DNA of 64,000 nt. Source: Nicotiana tabacum. Its lineage: Eukaryota > Streptophyta > Magnoliopsida > Solanales > Solanaceae. Under the pieces are notes generated by a model, which was not told the origin of the DNA, made no database searches, and worked only from the letters and a program-made list of their open reading frames with translations. A program made the position numbers and the translations under genes. Numbering within the stretch: the stretch's first letter is position 1; each line of letters opens with the position of its first letter. Of the stretch, positions 46,808 to 58,119 are shown in pieces. Where the stretch lies: contig NC_134095.1 of NCBI RefSeq assembly GCF_000715075.1, positions 60,818,419-60,882,418 on the forward strand, given 5' to 3'.

Positions 46808-48501
46808 TGATAGGTTACAAGTACCTTGGGCATAAAATGCTTTACTTTATGTTTTCATGATCTAACAAACTTACCATTCAGAACCAGATAAGGAACCTGT
46901 TATACATCTACAAGACCTTGAGATCACAAAGTTCCAGGTTGGGATCCAGCCCTTGGGAAAGCAAGGTGAATGCTATTACTGAATCAAAGGACCTGCAGGA
47001 GCTGACCATAGAAGAGATGGTTGGAAATCTGAAGACCTATGAGATGAAGAGGAAGACAGACAGTGAAAGAAAAGAACCCGGTACTCAAAGCTGATAGCAA
47101 TAACTCAAGTGAGAAAGAGTAGAAGGAACAACTTAGGGAACAAGTCCCTACCAGTTCCCAAGGAGACTGTATGAAGTCAACTCTCCAGCAAGAAAGTTGT
47201 TGCCTGCTCACGCTATTATACAGGAATAGTGCAACAATCAACTTTCTGAGGAAAGCTTTTTACCTATCTTGCTTACATCATTGTAAGTAATGTCACACAC
47301 GTATAAATACAATCAATTAAGGTAAAATGACTTACTTCATGAGAGAACCAGATAAAGGACCTGAAGCATGTCTGGTACAATCATTCAAGTTAATTGACTC
47401 AAGATAATCTGGGCAGTGTGCTTTAGATTCACAGAAACCAGATTAGGGACCTGATACCTTGGTGTTCCCCTGACAGAAGTATAAGTCAATTGTACAGTTG
47501 GAAAGCAACTGTAGAAAGTGACTGCCTACAACAGTGCAGCAGTCACTTTCCATTGAGATTGGACATCACCATTGTGAATTGACATCACTAAGGTAATGTC
47601 TTGTGTAGTATAAACCTCATGCAAGGCACAAGATTCAGGTTCAACACTTGCAAATACAGAAAACAAAAATCCTCTCTCAAGTGCTTGCAACAATCTCTCT
47701 CAAGAACAAAGCTGCTTCAACTTCAAGGACTGGATCCAAGATTGAAGATGTCTTAAGTCCTTTGGTTTGTTGAGTCTTTGTTATTTTCTTCAATTGTAAC
47801 TCCTATCTTGCTTTCTTAGAAGGTGTTTTAGGAAACACAAAATCACAAACACTCCAAGTTTATGTCTTGGCTAGAGCTAGTCGAGTTGTAAAGCCTTTGT
47901 AATAGAGTTATTACAAAGTGGCTTGTAATAGGGTTATTACAAGTTAGAGTGTCAAAAGTCTTTGTAACTGTAGAGTGACAAAGTGGCTTGTGGTGAGATC
48001 ATCACAAGTTAATAAAATCATTTGTAACTAGGGAGTCACAAAGTGGCTTGTGGTAAGAGTACCACAAGTTAGTTGGGTTAAATTCTTTGTAATTGAGTCA
48101 TTACAAAGTGGCTTGTAATAGGTTTTTATAATTTAGTGAAGTTGAAAGCCTACAAGTGTAGGTCGTGGTTTTTGTCCCCTTGAGTTGGAATTTTTCTACG
48201 TAAAAATCCTTTGTGTTCTTTACTTACTGCCGAGCTACTATGGTAACAATTAGAGAACCTGATTCCCTGTACTTATTGGTTGCACAGTCTGTTTCTTACA
48301 GTAAGAACTGCTAGAGAATCTGGTTCTTTATACAATGGGAACTTATCATGTGTCTCATCTACATACTGGTTCCGCAGTTAGCACTGTACCAAACTGATAT
48401 AGGACCAGATCGCTATACAGTTTGGTTCCTCAGTATTTTCAGTAGAAACTCATAGAGAACTCGGTTCTCTATACAGTCTAGTAGACGCTCAGTTTCTAAC
48501 A
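46808..48501 (+). repeat. SIRE-type 3' LTR
   Basis: A 1,694-bp copy of 39812-41539 with the same TG...TAACA ends. It includes the gag fragment (46930-47121, here broken by a 15-bp deletion and stops), a TATA region near 47304 and the hairpin array at 47894-48134. Confidence 0.93.
47894..48134 (+). repeat. Eight-hairpin array in the SIRE 3' LTR
   Basis: Same array as 40937-41174. Hairpin 1 is a perfect 10-bp stem here (CTTTGTAATA / TATTACAAAG) where the 5' copy has a mismatch. The last hairpin is degraded (TATAATTT for TACAAG). Confidence 0.85.
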
Positions 48502-48506
48502 CATAG
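48502..48506. repeat. Target-site duplication CATAG, right copy
   Basis: Follows the CA-type end of the copia 3' LTR and equals 39807-39811; the LINE frame resumes from here. Confidence 0.92.
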
Positions 48507-49545
48507 TGTTTATTAACCTGGAGAAAGTGTATAACAAGGTCCCTAGAGAGATCCTTTGGAGATGCATGGAGGCTAAAGGTGTGTCGGTTGCTTATATAAA
48601 GGCGATTAAGGACATGTGTGATGGAGCTGAGACTCAAATTTGGACATTGAGGGATGACTCAGAGCATTTTCCGGTTGTTATGGGGTTACACCAAGGATCG
48701 GTGCTCAGTCGTTCTTATTTGCCTTAGTGATGGACGCACTGAAATGCCCATATTCAATGGGGGTGCTTTGGTATATGTTATTCGCTAATGACATAGTGCC
48801 GATAGATGAGACGTGAGGCGGCGTCAAAGAGAGGCTGGAGGTTTGGAGACAGGCCCTTGAGTCTAAGGGTTTCAAGTTGAGCAGGACTAAGACGGAATAC
48901 CTGGAGTGTAAGTTCAGCGCGAAGTCATGGGAAGCAGGCATGGAAGTGAGGCTTGAATCACATGTCATCCCTAAGAGAGACAGTTTCAAGTACCTTTGGT
49001 CGATTATCTAGGGGGGTGGGGAGATCGACGAGGATGTCACACACTGTATAGGGGTGGAGTTGATGAAATGGAGATTAGCATCTGCAGTCCTATGTGACAG
49101 GAAAGTGACATATATACTCAAAGGTAAATATTATAAAGCGGTGGTTAGACCGATCATATTGTACGGGGCTGAGTGTTGGCCAGTTAAGAACTCACATACC
49201 CGGAAGATGAAAGTAGCAGAAATAAGGATGTTGAGGTGGATGTGTGGGCACACTAGGATGGATAAGATTCGGAATGAAGATATTCGAGAGAATGTGGGTG
49301 TGCCTATGGATGCCAAGATGCGATAAGCGAGGTTTAGATGGTTCGGGCACGTACAGAGAAGAATCCCGAATGCCCCGGTAAGGTGGTGTGAGAGGTTGGT
49401 TTTGGCGAGTACAAGAAAAGGTAGAAGGCGGCCTAAGAAGTATTTGGGAGAGGTGACCAGAAAGGACGTGGTGTGGCTTCATATTTCCGAGGACATGGTC
49501 CTTGATAGGAAGGTGTATAGGTCGCGCATTAGGGTTGTAGGTTAG
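48507..49545 (+). pseudogene. LINE RT C-terminal part
   Basis: Picks up at FINLEKVYNKVPREILW, followed by SEHFPVVMGLHQGSVLS. A frameshift near 48715 leads to LFANDIV, where the catalytic box FADD has become FAND, so RT is inactive. Then come [28 protein letters not shown] and a C-terminal segment with RMLRWMCGHTRMDKIRN. Stops lie at 48813, 49009 and 49323. Confidence 0.88.
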
Positions 49546-49864
49546 GAGGTAGTTGGGCATTTTTTTATTTCTACTTCATATCGATGTGAGATTAGTCTGA
49601 TAGGGTTTTACTATTCTCCGTTTTCGTTGTGCCGGACTTTATTTACTAGTTATTATTATTGCTTTTTATTTATTTTTTGGTTCTTATGATGGTGTCATTA
49701 TTTCTTGATTTTCTGTTGATGGTACTGATATAGTGTTTCTTTCGTCATCTTGAGCCGAGAGTCTTTCGGAAACAACCTCTCTATCCCCTCGGGTAGGAGT
49801 AAGTCTGCGTACACACTACCCTTCCCAGACTCCACTTAGGAGATTTTATTGGGTTGTTGTTGTA
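49546..49864 (+). repeat. RTE LINE 3' untranslated tail with (TTG)n end
   Basis: After the RT stop the tail runs to TGCGTACACACTACCC near 49807 and ends GGGTTGTTGTTG at 49864. Such 3' tails guide target-primed reverse transcription and are shared with some plant SINEs. Confidence 0.8.
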
Positions 49865-52163
49865 CCATCTAATTTTGCAGTTGAATCCCCTTCCTTCACT
49901 TAGCTCCACCGCTGTCTGCCAATGAATATATGCACAACCTAACACACCTAAATTTAATCAGATTAAATATGCTATATTTTCATTGACTAAATTTGACACT
50001 CCTAATATACATTTGAAGTTTGTGTTCTTATCATGATTATTAATTCGGATAATTTCCGTTTTATTAGACAGCAAAGCATGCATTGCCCGAGGTAATGCCT
50101 TTTAGAGTTGGGGAGATTGAAAACTGGTGGTGTCATATGTGTGACTTGCCTTCTTAGGATTACCAAGTGGAGCCTCATTTCATTATATTTAACTGATCGG
50201 GCCACAAATATACTAACACAAATATACTAACTGTTGATAATGACAACAAAAGTATCATCAACAATTTGAGGCTCTCCTAAGTCTAATATCTTCTTGCTTT
50301 TTGGTATAAGCACTTTTTGTATATTATTACTATCTCAAATCTATTTTATGACGTAACTTCTATTTAAAAATAAAAACAACTCTTTTCTAGTAGTATATAA
50401 TTTTTTTGATCGGTTATAGCATTGTATTCTAAGTTTCAAACTTATAAATAATTTGTTCAATTTCCCATTCGGCATTCGATACCGTATCAGAATCCAAAGT
50501 AAAATGCTCCCTAATAAAGTCAATTTTATAATTATAAAAAGAAATTATAATAATAACAACTCAGTAAACTAATATCTAGTAAATTAACTAAAGGACACCC
50601 TTCAGTGTAAAATATTACTATGATGGGTTGATAACAGAATCCCGTACAGAGTGACACAGACCCATGCTTACGATCTGAGCTAACAGACACAGCAAAATCC
50701 TACTACTATTAAAGTAAGTATAAAAAAGAACTAGGTCAAAAGGAAGAAACCACAGTAAAAAGAAGAAAATGGGGCCCTGTTCACCTCGTCGACAGCCCAC
50801 TGACTTTGACTCCTACAGTTAAAATAACCCTACACAAATTCCCAGCAAAGGCCAAAGGAATTTGAATTAACAAAGTAGCCCTCAAAACCTCTTTGGAATT
50901 ACAGTAACTGTAATTTTATTGATGTTTTGATTGTGGGTTTTTAAGCTTGAGACCACAATATGAGTCAAATCTCTCTGGCATACCAGCAGTATGCTTTAAC
51001 GACTGCTCCAGTCTTCAAAAAAAGAGAAAAACAACCCACTTTTCTATTTATTTATTTTTTCTTAAACTTAAGAACACCTCAATTATTTTACCGAAGACTC
51101 ACTACTGAACTAGTTATTTCCTCTAAGATATAAACGTGAACACACTTCATTAATAACCCGGCCAAATTAAAATATATATATATTTCACTTTCATTTTTAC
51201 TCTATATAATCATAAATGACAAGGACTACAACACATACAAATTCTTTTCCGGTTATGACACGACCAAACAAATGGTGCAGAAAGGACAACCCCATTTATC
51301 GTAAACTCACTCTATGAGCAAAAGAGGGACAAATTCAACAAACCCACGCCAACTCCAACACAGTAAAAGGGCAGTAAAACAAAAGTGAGAGGACCAGCCA
51401 GCGCATCTTTAGTCTCTGCTTTCTCCCCTTTTCATGTTACTCTCAGTATACAAAAACTCTCTTCCTCTGTCCCCAATGCAATGCCTCTTTCTTTCTTTCA
51501 CTGCTATCAAAAGAAAAGCAACCAATATGACACCACCCCCCCGCCGACCCCAGCAGCAGAGATGACAGAGACATACTTCTTCCGTGCAGTCACTTTACTA
51601 TAAACATCATAAATAATAAGAATTTAGACATTCACACAAATACATATATTTTTTCATAATCTATTCAACCTCCTCATCCTATATGCTGTACACTTTTGAT
51701 TATTTAAAAGTCCTTTCCTCCCCCACTCCAATCTTCTTTGAATCTCACTGAGAAACTTGCTCAGTTCCCTATGCTTATCTTTCAAATCTTCACATTCCTT
51801 GGTCACCCAAAAGAGAAGAAAATTTTCCCTAAAACTAAAACAAAAAATAACTCATATTATCTTCTTACCACCCCCATGGAATGTACAAAGAACTTACACT
51901 CAACCAGTGGCTGATCCATAAAATTCAGCCACTAACCCCACCAAGCACCGCGCATGAATAGTATATCCAAGCCAAAAAATGTCTTCGACCATGACTGCCG
52001 GAGCCAATATTTTTTTCGATTATGACCACCGGGAGCAGCTGCCGCCCAACCATTCCAAGCAATGTGCTTTACACCACTTGGGATTCCAGATTCATTGAAG
52101 AATCTTTATAATTTAACAGACTTTTTGTTAGCTGTTGATTTTTTCATTCTCTTGCCCTATCTA
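49865..52163. other. Intergenic DNA downstream of the PIP5K gene
   Basis: AT-rich and without a recognised gene. The last few hundred bases before 52163 should include the 3' untranslated region of the minus-strand kinase gene, but I could not fix its end. Small ORFs such as 51385-51603 and 50618-50800 show no family feature. Confidence 0.65.
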
Positions 52164-55100
52164 TCACCTGTCTTCGACAAAAATTCTGCCTATGAAATTC
52201 CGAAACCTCTTCGAGTAGAGTTTTGGATCTACAGCTGAGATTGAGGTTGGGTCAGCTTGCAAGGATTTGTAAGCATGCTCGAGCTTCTTGCTAATATCAT
52301 AATCCTGCAGGATGTCAATGATTCCGAAGTATAGGACTACTTCGTAGACTTCCCCACGTGAAGGAGGCATATTACAGAACCCACCAGGAGTATACTGATC
52401 AAAATCACTCCTTCGTGCCACCCGCTCTGCTCTTGCAGGCATGTTAGCACCCAACTTAATTAAGGGCTTCCTGTAAAGATACAAGTAACTTCAAAATCAG
52501 GAATGGTTTGAGAAAAAAAAACAATCTTAAGCACCCACAAGTATTAGGGCAACAGGGACAAAGCAATGTAAATTAGCAAGCTTTTTACTCTATCAGAAAA
52601 CAGTGTTGTCATGGCTGAAAATCTTATGTTGTGGTATCACAAGTGGTTCTCAAGAAATTGCTTTCCACATTAAAGTCAGTAGCGAGTTTCAATTCTGCCC
52701 GAAAAATACTGTAGTATTTTAAGTTTACAACTTGGGGGCAGTTATAGCAGTTGAAGAGCAATATAATATAGTAAGACGTGCTTCTTATCCAGGGCTTAAA
52801 TAACAACACCTTGGTCCAGTTGTTCCCATCACAAATGTTATCTACTAAACTCCCTCCAAAATGTTGCAGCAACAAACCAAGCAAACTCTCACTAATTCCA
52901 ACTACCAATCTCAAATTCATGGAGAATCATCACAATCCAAAGACTACTTAGTGACAGAAGAACTAGCGTCAATATAGCCCCTAATGGCATACAAATACAA
53001 GCACAGACGTTAATAGAGCAATGGATTACCATTTTCCTTCAAGGTGTCTGGTAGGAAGGTCTTAAAGTGCTACTTCTCTGCAATCTTTTTAGTTTTATAT
53101 TTATTGTAAGCCTCAAAAAGAAAAATGTGGAAGTCACCAAGGATTTGCGAATCAGAAAAAAAAACATAAAGTATCTCCATCATATTGAGATTTCTTCAAG
53201 TAATGCCATAGAACAAAAGTAAATTCCAGGCCAATAGCTAATTAACAGCAGCCAGAAGGACTATGCTTACCGGCCAGCAAGAACTCTATCCATGTCTTGT
53301 AGCTCAGCTTCGAGGAAACGACAACCACGCATGAACTTCTCATTTTGGTATGAATCAGTCTTTCCTGAAAAGCAAGCAGAGATTCCTCTTATTGTTGTTC
53401 TGGACTCCACATTATTATACCAGCTTTAGAATAAATCTCTTACAAATGTGTAACCTACCAGTACGCAAGAGGAATGGTGACAAACCCATCTTGTCACCCG
53501 TATTATCATCTCGGAAGTGAAGACCAACCAAGAGACTGTAGTCCATGATTCGCTCAGCTTCCAAAAATTCACAATCATGATCGATTTGTCTGTGACGAAG
53601 TTAAACCAATTGAGTCATGAACGTACAGAATGATGGAATAAACTTTGTGACAACAGCATTCCCATACTTACTTGATCAGGTCCTCATACCAGTTCCGCTG
53701 GAGACGAAACACATAGTTCAGATCAAGGTCCTTAAGGGTAGTGGTTTCATCAATTTCTCCTTCTGGTTTATCTGTTGTGCGTCCATGCGAGGAACCTTTC
53801 AGGTCAAAGCGTCTGTGAATACGATATTCTGAGCAGAACATGTTGCCCATTACAATGAACCGTGTCTGCACCCAATCAAAGTATACAATATCAGACATGA
53901 ACAAAGAGTCCAAGTTAATTTCAATTCTGACAGACATACCTTGACACCACCAACTGGTTTGACGCAATGGACACCATAGAATTTTGTGACAAGTGTATTT
54001 TCATAACGACAAACATGTTGATAGTAACTTGGAAGCATCTTAATAAGCACCTGAATAAAGATTGCAAAATTCAAACCCATTAGAAAACTGAGCATGTCAT
54101 CATCATTGTTTAACAGAGACAAATATCTCATATACCTATGCCAAAAACAATTAGAAATTAGAATGAAATATACAGATAACCAATCACAGTATGACGACCT
54201 GTTTCACGAAATTTATCAATTCAAGTGCAAGTCAAAGAGGTAGGCAACTAACCTTGACTTCTGATTTTTTCACTGTTTTGATCATAAACCTATCGTCCTG
54301 AGTCAAATAAAAGAAGCTTCCACTCTTCCCCGGAGAAGAAAGCTCTCTTAGGGCATCATTTCCACATATTGCTAACATGTAATCTGCAGGATCCACTTGG
54401 AATAGTTCCCTCAAATGTCTGTATAATCCAACCACCAACCAACCACTTTAGAGTCTTTCATGGTTTTTTAACAAAGATCAAAGTTATACAATATCAAACT
54501 ACAACTTATAATTTACATATTTCAAGAAATGAATACCTAAACACCACCGGGCAATAATCCTTCCAGCGGAAATCAGTAGATTGATGAGGGGGTGTAATCT
54601 TGGACCCTTCCGGAGCAAACCTAGTCCAGAACTTCTCATTAGGATCAAAATCACTAGTTTTAAGATCCCGCAATATCGAAGCATGCTTCCCAACTGAATA
54701 CCTGTAAAAACCACCATGGATTCAGCTATGCAACAATTTTGTAATCAAGAAAAAAACAAACTGAAATAGAACAACATACAATATACTGGCAATCCACAAC
54801 TTCATTCGAATTAATATTACCTAATGCCCAACTGGAGATTGAGCATCAAATCATAATTCTTATGCCCTTTGGATATAGTCTGTCCTGGCTTCTTTTCTTC
54901 TCTGCTAAAGCAACAAGGATTTCTCCTAAACTGCTTAAGTCCATCTCGATCGAACCCAAAGCGATCTCTGTAAATCATGGAGGCCTCTACATTATCAATA
55001 ATATCACAAGTAATGTCACCAGCTTCACCATCAGATTCCCAAATGCAAATCCTTGGAAAATTTCTTTCTGTCATGCTTCCCCTTGCTCCATCTACTGATG

Positions 55101-56058
55101 ACCTTTTCTTCCCCATATTCATCACTACAACCCCACCACCACAATCATCATTTTCCATTAAAGGTGCTGCTAACTTGTGCCCAAAAAATCCCCCCAAAAA
55201 AGCATCCTCTTTAACACTGAAATCAGTACTATTATTAGAACTCGTTTTATTGTTGTTAGCTGGATAAAAAGTACCATTAAGAATTTGGCTATGCTGTTGC
55301 TGATTCTTGGTCCAACACCCAATATAGCAACTCCCATCAGGCCAAGTGAAAACCCCATGACCTTTAGGAACACCACTTTCCCAATTCCCATCATACCTAT
55401 TCCCATTTGCCCAAATTAAAACACCTCTACCATGAATATCCCCATTTTTCCATTCACCAACATACTCATTACCATTTTTCCAAACATATCTCCCTTGTCC
55501 ATCTTGTAAATTCCTCTTCCAGTGCCCTTCATAATAATCCCCATTACTGTAGTGTTTTTGGCCGTAGCCATGTTTTCGATCCGCGGACCATGAACCTTTA
55601 TACATATCCCCATCGGATCCGATAAAAGTACCGGAACCCTCCATCCGACCCGACTTGAATTCGCCTTCGAATGTAGCTCCAGATGGCCACGAGAACTTTC
55701 CTTTTCCGGATGCTTTGCCTCTTTTCCACTCCCCTTCGTACATACACCCATCTTTCCACAAATACTTGCCGGATCCATGAGGTGAACTGCCGGAGAAGTT
55801 ACCTATGTACAGATCCCCGTTAGGAAGGTGCTTTTCTACTGCGTTTGAGGTTGTAGTAGTGCTAGTACTGGTTGTACCGAATGCTGTTGTGATTGTACTA
55901 TCCGTAGGAATGACTCTCCGGGATGCTGCTTGGGATTTGCTCCGAGGAATGATGATAACTGACCTCGGTGTTGTCGCTGTAGTGGTTTCTAGCATCTTCT
56001 CTTTTTCCTCCTCATCCACTTCCTTAGTAATTTTCGATAATATCAAAGTTTCAGGCAT
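52164..56058 (-). CDS. PIP5K: Phosphatidylinositol-4-phosphate 5-kinase with MORN repeats
   Basis: The enzyme makes PtdIns(4,5)P2 from PtdIns4P, mainly at the plasma membrane. Eight exons on the minus strand: 56058-54821, 54701-54537, 54418-54253, 54050-53940, 53865-53672, 53589-53459, 53364-53271, 52470-52164. All introns have GT/AG ends, and the exons total 2,406 nt, exactly 801 codons plus stop, normal for plant type-B PIP5Ks. Residues about 79-250 are seven MORN repeats of 23 residues ([21 protein letters not shown]). The kinase domain follows: glycine loop GKSGSFF (499-505), ATP-binding Lys515 in [13 protein letters not shown] (581-585), MDYSLL (640-645) and [10 protein letters not shown] with the metal-binding Asp (752). 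No stop or frameshift was seen. The start is the first in-frame ATG; the frame stays open 46 codons further upstream. Confidence 0.93.
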
Positions 56059-56117
56059 TTCACCTTTTTCCTCAATAATGTCAAAAATGGTGTTGTAATA
56101 CTGCAACTCGGTTTGAA

Positions 56118-56147
56118 CTATTGCCGGAAATGGATTTGCCGGAGCAT
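56118..56147 (-). CDS. Small upstream ORF in the PIP5K leader
   Basis: An ATG at 56147 (minus strand) opens MLRQIHFRQ and stops 60 bases before the main ATG at 56058. Such short uORFs can reduce translation of the main ORF. It overlaps, in another frame, the open in-frame extension of the kinase. Whether it lies in the mRNA depends on the transcription start, which is not determined here. Confidence 0.35.
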   Translation of the reverse strand: MLRQIHFRQ

Positions 56148-56199
56148 CTCCAGCGACGTCTATTTCTTCCTCTTTGCAATATCCGTCAGTGAATATGTA

Positions 56200-57738
56200 T
56201 ATTATTTTTTATTTTTTTTCTCTCTCTAGAGTATAGAGGGAAAGAGGATAGAGAGAGGGAGGCACGATTGGCTTTGCTTTGCTGTTTGGGAAAGAGTAAT
56301 GTAAAAACTGAGAAAAAGAATGAATACAAACAGGAGTTTTGAGGGAATCACAAGAAAGAGAGAGAGAGAAACTAAGATGTAAGGGGAAAAAATGGAAAAG
56401 AAATATTATTAAAATTAATAAAATACTACACTACTATAATAATAAAGTAGAGAGAGAAGGGAAAAAATGAAGAAAGAGAATTGGACACGGTGCCCCAAGG
56501 AAATGTGAACTGTGGGGGTGGGTGGGGTTGGGGGGAGGTTTGCTTTCAGTTTTGGTCAATTGAACAAAAATGTCAATTACACTTTCCACACACTACTCCC
56601 TAGTGAACTTAAATGCTTCATCTGTCCAACTAATTTGATTTATTTTCATTAATGAAATTTGTTGTTTTCATAAGAACTTCTTTACAGAAGTACAAAAATT
56701 TATCTCAAAGTAGTAAAATTTTTAAAAGCCGGATCGCAGTTGATACATTTAATGCTGAAGAAAAGGTTATAGAAATTAGAAAGAGTTTAATCTGTATGGA
56801 CTAATAGTATTAAAAAAACATTTATATAATTGGATCATTTAATAAGTATTAGTTAGTAAAAAATCGATAATAGTAATAGATTAAAACTTAAATCCAATTT
56901 GAAATTATCCTACACAAGCTTCTTAGAGTATATTTTATATTGGGAATTGGAAATGACATCCCATTGTAAAAAAGTATACCCGACATAATTGGTAAAGTTA
57001 ATGTCATGTGAGCAGGATGTTACGGATTTGAATCGTGAAAACAGTCTCTTGTAAAAATATAAGGTAAGGTTGCGTAAGACATACTCTTGTGATTCGATCC
57101 TTATCCGGACCCCACACATAACAGAAGCTTAATACATCAACTCTTCTTCGGATCCCACACATAGCAGAAGCTTAATACGTCAGGATGTCTTTTTTTCCCA
57201 TAGTAGAAAACTCCCCCCCCCCCCCTCATTTTTTGAACAAATCTCGGCCTTGTACTTCTAAATCTACACCAGGGATCCTTGTGTATATTTCCAGATCAGA
57301 AAAACCAAGGCAAGCAGCTGTTGGTTGTTGGTATTGCCTTATTCAATGATATGCACTTTCGAAACCAAATCTTGTTTTAACCTAAATTGTCTAATCAAAT
57401 CAGTTTTTTTTTTTTTCCTAAGCTAAAATTCCCAAACTTGATATATAAAGAATCATATATGGTCAAAACAATATTATTCAAGGAAATGTGAGCCTGATTT
57501 TCTAACCCAAATATTGTCTTCTCTAGTATTACACCTTTCTTAATTCCAAAAATAATTGCAGAAGCTTGATAAAAAATAACTAGTGCAGTCTACTCCCTTT
57601 CGATACTAACTGTCGCATTGCTTTCATTTAGTAATAATACAGAAACTATATTAGAAATATAATAATTTCACGCGGTCAATGTGTTGTTTGTAGCATTACT
57701 TCCTCGCAAACGAAAAAGAAAAAGCAGTCCATACAGTA
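56200..57738. other. PIP5K upstream region and intergenic DNA
   Basis: From 56210 to 56470 the plus strand is GA-rich with GAGAGA runs (CT-rich in the gene's sense), usual for plant leaders and core promoters. Beyond that lie AT-rich DNA, a SINE (56978-57197), a C run (57211-57226) and a T run (57405-57416). No gene was recognised. Confidence 0.65.
56978..57197 (+). mobile_element. Au-like SINE with a duplicated 3' part
   Basis: A box-like TAATTGGTAAAG (56986-56997) and B box-like GGATTTGAATC (57024-57034) mark a tRNA-derived pol III promoter. The body reads AAACAGTCTCTTG and GGTAAGGTTGCGTAAGA, and the end CAGAAGCTTAATACGTCAGG runs into TTTTTTT, as in Au SINEs known from many angiosperms. 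CCCACACATArCAGAAGCTTAAT occurs twice (57111-57134 and about 57151-57178), so the 3' part is duplicated. Confidence 0.7.
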
Positions 57739-57746
57739 TGTAGAAC
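57739..57746. repeat. Target-site duplication TGTAGAAC, left copy (hAT)
   Basis: An 8-bp repeat, matching 62380-62387, flanks the hAT. Two more bases on the left (TA) are shared on both sides, so the exact 8-bp frame is slightly ambiguous. Confidence 0.88.
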
Positions 57747-57759
57747 TAGGGCTGTATTT

Positions 57760-57977
57760 TGTCCCGGGCCCGGGCCTTAGTGGGCCTAACGGGCCGGGCC
57801 TCGCGGTCCCGGGCTTCGTGGTCCCGGGCTCTGGCGGTCCCGGGCCTGGCGGTCCCGGTCTTCGTGGGCCTAATGGGTGGAACCGGCCCGTGACGGGCCT
57901 AAGCCCACATGGTCCTGTGCTTAACGGGCCGGGCTCGTGGGCTTCGCGGGCCTAGCGGGTTTTTTTTTTTTTTTTTA
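57760..57977. repeat. hAT left subterminal GC-rich block and poly-T
   Basis: GGTCCCGGGC-type decamers recur about five times between 57763 and 57880, with CCCGTGACGGG, then a T run at 57961-57976. A similar block is at the other end (62150-62370). Confidence 0.85.
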
Positions 57978-58110
57978 AAGACAATTTCTTGTAGTATCAT
58001 GGCTATATTAATATGTAGTATATATGTATATCTAATTATTAAAGTGCTTGACGAAAAAGAAAATAACAAAACAATAGTAAAACACTAAATTGTCATGCAT
58101 AAATATCACT
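57978..58110. other. hAT spacer
   Basis: About 130 bp of AT-rich sequence between the poly-T run and the tandem array. Nothing recognised. Confidence 0.6.
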
Positions 58111-58119
58111 TCTTGATAT

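Larger units (their letters stand above)
39812..48501 (+). mobile_element. SIRE-type Ty1/copia retrotransposon, internally deleted
   Basis: Two LTRs (1,728 and 1,694 bp), an initiator-Met PBS, a PPT and a 5-bp duplication define the ends. Gag with a zinc knuckle, an acidic coiled-coil gag part and a 3' ORF with basic/charged repeats fit the SIRE/Maximus lineage. Pol is reduced to a protease fragment, a scrap of the integrase C-terminus and an RNase H end; the integrase core and the whole RT are gone. This copy could only have moved with enzymes supplied in trans, or was deleted after insertion. Confidence 0.9.
38406..49864 (+). mobile_element. RTE-type non-LTR retrotransposon (LINE), 5'-truncated and split
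   Basis: Endonuclease and RT segments lie at 38409-39811 and continue at 48507-49545 after a copia insertion (39812-48501). The junction keeps the protein frame across the duplicated CATAG. The 3' end (about 49740-49864) has the conserved tail found on plant RTE elements, with GAGTCTTTCGG, CTGCGTACACACTACC and a final (TTG)n run. The 5' end starts inside the endonuclease, the usual result of incomplete reverse transcription. Confidence 0.88.

Noticed and set aside
57760..57960. GC-rich block as a CpG island or gene promoter
   Set aside because: It is bounded by the hAT terminus and has a counterpart at the other end; no gene starts there.
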